This document shows positions 61,004-64,000 of a stretch of 64,000 bases of DNA, one piece after another. Numbering within the stretch: position 1 is the stretch's first letter; the number at the start of each line of letters is the position of its first letter. A model generated the notes under the pieces. That model saw only the letters and a list, made by a program, of their open reading frames with translations, ran no database searches and was not told where the DNA came from. The DNA comes from an uncultured Bacteroidota bacterium (GTDB lineage: Bacteria; Bacteroidota; Bacteroidia; B-17B0; Aurantibacillaceae). A program made the translations under genes and the position numbers. Location: NCBI GenBank assembly GCA_903893815.1, contig CAITNS010000043.1, positions 186,001 through 250,000 on the forward strand. The letters run 5' to 3'.

Positions 61004-63814
61004 ATGAAAGATACATCTATAAAATCCGTTTTAATTATTGGTTCTGGTCCTATCATTATCGGTCAAGCTTGCGAGTTTGATTATTCAGGTTCACAGTCAG
61101 CAAAAAGTCTTCGCGAAGAAGGAATTGAAGTTACTTTGATTAATTCCAATCCAGCAACAATCATGACGGATAAGGTAACTGCTGATCACATTTACTTGCT
61201 ACCATTAGAAGTAAAGTCAATTATAAAAATATTAGAAGAACGTCAAATTGATGCCGTATTGCCAACAATGGGCGGACAAACGGCACTAAACTTAGCTTTA
61301 AAATGCGATGATTTAGGGATTTGGAAAAAGTACAATGTAAAAATGATTGGCGTTGATATCGACGCTATAAAAGTTACAGAAGATCGTGATTTATTTAGAA
61401 TAAGAATGAATGAAATTGGAGTTGCAATGGCTCCATCAAAAATCGCCAAATCTTTTTTAGAAGGGAAATCAGTTGCGCAGGAATTTGGTTTTCCATTAGT
61501 TATTCGCCCTTCGTTTACACTTGGTGGCAGCGGCGGTTCAGTAGTTTATAAAAAAGAAGATTACGATCATTTATTAAATAGAGGCTTACAAACTTCACCA
61601 ATACATGAAGTATTAATTGATAAAGCGGTATTGGGTTGGAAAGAATATGAATTAGAATTGTTACGCGATAAAAATGATAACGTTGCGATTATTTGTTCTA
61701 TTGAAAACTTTGATCCAATGGGTGTTCATACTGGAGATAGTATTACGGTTGCTCCTGCTCAAACCCTAAGCGATAGTACGTATCAAAAAATGCGAACCAC
61801 GGCTATAAAGATGATGCGCAGTATTGGTAATTTTTCGGGAGGTTGTAACGTACAGTTTGCCGTAAGTGATGATGAAGAAGAAAAAATCATTGCTATTGAA
61901 ATTAATCCACGTGTATCACGTTCTTCGGCCTTAGCTAGTAAAGCTACCGGTTATCCAATTGCTCGAATTGCCAGCAAATTGGCTATTGGTTATACATTAG
62001 ATGAATTACAAAATCAAATCACCAAACAAACATCTGCTTATTTTGAGCCAACTTTAGATTATGTTATAGTAAAAATTCCTCGCTGGAATTTTGATAAATT
62101 TAAGGGTTGTAATCGCGAATTAGGTTTTCAAATGAAATCTGTTGGAGAGGTAATGGCTATTGGTCGTTCGTTTCAAGAGGCTTTACAAAAAGCCTGTCAA
62201 TCCTTAGAAATTAAGCGCAACGGGTTAGGAGCTGATGGAAAAGAAAACACCAATCAAGCAGAGTTACTAGCAGGATTAGAGCGTCCAAGTTGGAACCGTT
62301 TGTTTATGATTTATGATGCTATGAAATTAGGTATCTCTATCAAAACCATTCAAAAATTAACACGTATTGATATGTGGTTCTTGGAACAAATCGAACAAAT
62401 GATTGCTTTAGAACACGAAGTAAGTAAATACAGATTAGCGGATATTCCAAGAGACTTATTGTATGAGGTAAAACAAATGGGTTACGCTGATAGACAAGTT
62501 GCTCATTTATTACGTTGTTTGGAAAGTGAAGTGTATAATAAGCGCAAGGAAATGAACATTAACCGTGTATTTAAAATGGTTGATACTTGTGCAGCAGAGT
62601 TTGAAGCTAAAACACCGTATTATTATTCAACCTTTGAAGATGAAAACGAAAGTATTCGCACTGATAAAAAGAAAGTAATTATTTTAGGTTCTGGTCCTAA
62701 CCGTATTGGGCAAGGTATTGAATTTGATTACAGTTGTGTCCATGGTGTTTTAGCAGCTAAAGAAATGGGTTACGAAACCATTATGATTAACTGTAACCCC
62801 GAAACCGTTAGTACAGATTTTAGTACTGCTGATAAATTATATTTTGAACCCGTGTTTTGGGAACATATTTACGATATCATTTTACATGAAAAACCGGAAG
62901 GTGTTATCGTTCAGTTAGGTGGACAAACGGCTTTGAAGTTAGCGGAAAAATTAGAACGTTATGGAATCAAAATTATTGGAACTGATTATAAATCATTGGA
63001 TTTAGCGGAAGACAGAGGTCGATTCTCGAACTTATTAAAAGAAAATAATATTCCTTATCCAAAATTTGGAGTAATTACGGATGCAGAAGAAGCAATTACT
63101 TTATCTAAAGAATTAGGCTTCCCTTTATTGGTTCGTCCTAGTTATGTATTAGGCGGACAATCCATGAAGATTGTGATTAACGAAGAAGAATTAGAACAAC
63201 ATGTGGTAAAATTATTACATGACTTACCCGGTAATCAGGTGTTATTAGATCATTTTTTACAAAATGCTATTGAAGCAGAGTCTGACTCTATTTGCGATGG
63301 AAAAGATGTGTACATCATTGGGATGATGGAGCATATTGAGCCTGCGGGTATTCATAGTGGCGATAGTTATGCGGTGCTTCCAACTTTCGATTTATCTGAA
63401 AATGTTTTGAAACAGATGGAACAACATACCAAAACTATTGCAGTTGCTCTTAAAACTGTTGGATTGTTAAATATCCAATTTGCCATAAAAGATGAAGTAG
63501 TATATATTATTGAAGCAAACCCAAGAGCCTCTCGTACGGTTCCATTTATTGCTAAAGCATACGATGAGCCTTATGTAAATTATGCCACTAAAGTGATGTT
63601 AGGCGCTAAAGTAAAAGATTTTACATTCGCCCCTAAGAAAAAAGGATATGCGATCAAAATCCCTGTATTTAGTTATGAGAAGTTTCCTGAAATTCAAAAA
63701 GAATTGGGGCCTGAAATGAAATCAACAGGTGAGGCAATTTACTTCATCGATGATTTATATGATGAGTACTTCCAAAATATTTATAGCGAACGAAATTTGT
63801 ATTTAAGTAAATAG
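61004..63814 (+). CDS. carB: Carbamoyl-phosphate synthase large subunit, without MGS domain
   Basis: The 936-residue protein has both ATP-grasp halves (about 1-545 and 546-936). Half 1: LIIGSGPIIIGQACEFDYSG, RPSFTLGGSGG, EINPRVSRSSALASKATGYPIA. Half 2: ILGSGPNRIGQGIEFDYSCVH, RPSYVLGGQSM, IEANPRASRTVPFIAKA. It stops at MKSTGEAIYFIDDLYDEY..., so the C-terminal methylglyoxal-synthase-like domain of about 130 residues, which binds UMP, IMP and ornithine in E. coli, is missing. Catalysis should be intact; allosteric control must differ. carA is not in the window. Confidence 0.95.
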   Translation: MKDTSIKSVLIIGSGPIIIGQACEFDYSGSQSAKSLREEGIEVTLINSNPATIMTDKVTADHIYLLPLEVKSIIKILEERQIDAVLPTMGGQTALNLALKCDDLGIWKKYNVKMIGVDIDAIKVTEDRDLFRIRMNEIGVAMAPSKIAKSFLEGKSVAQEFGFPLVIRPSFTLGGSGGSVVYKKEDYDHLLNRGLQTSPIHEVLIDKAVLGWKEYELELLRDKNDNVAIICSIENFDPMGVHTGDSITVAPAQTLSDSTYQKMRTTAIKMMRSIGNFSGGCNVQFAVSDDEEEKIIAIEINPRVSRSSALASKATGYPIARIASKLAIGYTLDELQNQITKQTSAYFEPTLDYVIVKIPRWNFDKFKGCNRELGFQMKSVGEVMAIGRSFQEALQKACQSLEIKRNGLGADGKENTNQAELLAGLERPSWNRLFMIYDAMKLGISIKTIQKLTRIDMWFLEQIEQMIALEHEVSKYRLADIPRDLLYEVKQMGYADRQVAHLLRCLESEVYNKRKEMNINRVFKMVDTCAAEFEAKTPYYYSTFEDENESIRTDKKKVIILGSGPNRIGQGIEFDYSCVHGVLAAKEMGYETIMINCNPETVSTDFSTADKLYFEPVFWEHIYDIILHEKPEGVIVQLGGQTALKLAEKLERYGIKIIGTDYKSLDLAEDRGRFSNLLKENNIPYPKFGVITDAEEAITLSKELGFPLLVRPSYVLGGQSMKIVINEEELEQHVVKLLHDLPGNQVLLDHFLQNAIEAESDSICDGKDVYIIGMMEHIEPAGIHSGDSYAVLPTFDLSENVLKQMEQHTKTIAVALKTVGLLNIQFAIKDEVVYIIEANPRASRTVPFIAKAYDEPYVNYATKVMLGAKVKDFTFAPKKKGYAIKIPVFSYEKFPEIQKELGPEMKSTGEAIYFIDDLYDEYFQNIYSERNLYLSK

Positions 63815-63826
63815 CATGTATATCAA

Positions 63827-64000
63827 ATGAAAGATAAAGTAAAAAACATTATATGGATTCTTTTTTTTGTCTTTACTTCATTGCTAGTAGAAGCGCAGAT
63901 TTATCCAACCGATAAATTAGTTCTTCGGCATACTCAAATTATGTTTGCGTATCCTCAGGTTAGAGGTGCTCAGGTATACGAAATTGAAATAGCTGACTGT
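63827..64000 (+). CDS. Exported protein, only the first 58 codons in window
   Basis: ATG at 63827, 12 bp after carB. The frame is open to the window end. The N-terminus is a signal peptide (VKNIIWILFFVFTSLLVEAQ). The mature part begins IYPTDKLVLRHTQIMFAYPQ, with no recognisable domain in the visible part. Same strand as carB and possibly co-transcribed. Confidence 0.7.
   Translation, partial: MKDKVKNIIWILFFVFTSLLVEAQIYPTDKLVLRHTQIMFAYPQVRGAQVYEIEIADC

Overview
This window looks like a chromosomal segment of a low-GC member of the Bacteroidota, probably Flavobacteriia-like; the genus cannot be fixed from the sequence. The evidence is cell-surface proteins with both kinds of type IX secretion (T9SS) sorting domain, a PorE-like OmpA/TPR/propeller protein, a type III glutamine synthetase, DUF4834 and choice-of-anchor L proteins, Bacteroidota-type promoters (TTTG, then TAnnTTTG about 17-20 bp later), weak Shine-Dalgarno signals and frequent GTG/TTG starts. 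No insertion sequence, prophage or CRISPR array was seen.

Layout. 1-6.3 kb: the end of a cobalamin-type ABC binding lipoprotein behind a cobalamin riboswitch, then a three-gene unit of two related surface proteins and a histidine kinase. 6.5-10.4 kb: the potassium transporter Kup, a beta-barrel protein, a CMD/AhpD-like protein and TatC. 10.4-18.6 kb: a complete histidine operon (hisG-D-C-B-H-A-F-IE). A leader peptide with four consecutive His codons and an intrinsic terminator precede it, and two S23/four-helix-bundle genes interrupt it. 18.6-30.2 kb: kynureninase, a radical SAM/SPASM protein, a 1263-residue repetitive adhesin, exbB-exbD-tonB-folC, a LOG-family enzyme, tRNA-Leu(GAG), a barrel protein and DUF4834. 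30.3-39.8 kb: the PorE-like protein, glutamine synthetase III, a choice-of-anchor L protein, a BatA-domain protein and a dihydroorotase homologue lacking the metal-binding HxH motif.

39.8-60.1 kb is the accessory part. A plus-strand group (GT87-like protein, acyltransferase, FkbM methyltransferase, an exported CxxCH protein) ends in a decayed arylsulfotransferase-like gene. Next comes a divergent surface-polysaccharide locus. Its minus arm holds a flippase, two polymerase/ligase-type membrane proteins, two glycosyltransferases, a 2OG-Fe(II) oxygenase and a short phosphoglycosyl transferase. Its plus arm is a tight seven-gene unit: a Wzz-like protein, then three radical SAM proteins interleaved with two methyltransferases and a nucleotidyltransferase-fold protein. 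That unit is the strongest candidate for an undescribed pathway. The window closes with a barrel protein, a CarB lacking the allosteric domain, and the start of an exported protein.

How it fits together: cobalamin uptake at the left edge could supply cobalamin to the B12-binding-type radical SAM enzymes; the two glycan arms share a promoter region; CarB and the dihydroorotase-like protein belong to pyrimidine synthesis; the exported adhesins depend on a T9SS whose core genes lie mostly outside the window. All functions are inferred from sequence by eye; no search was run.
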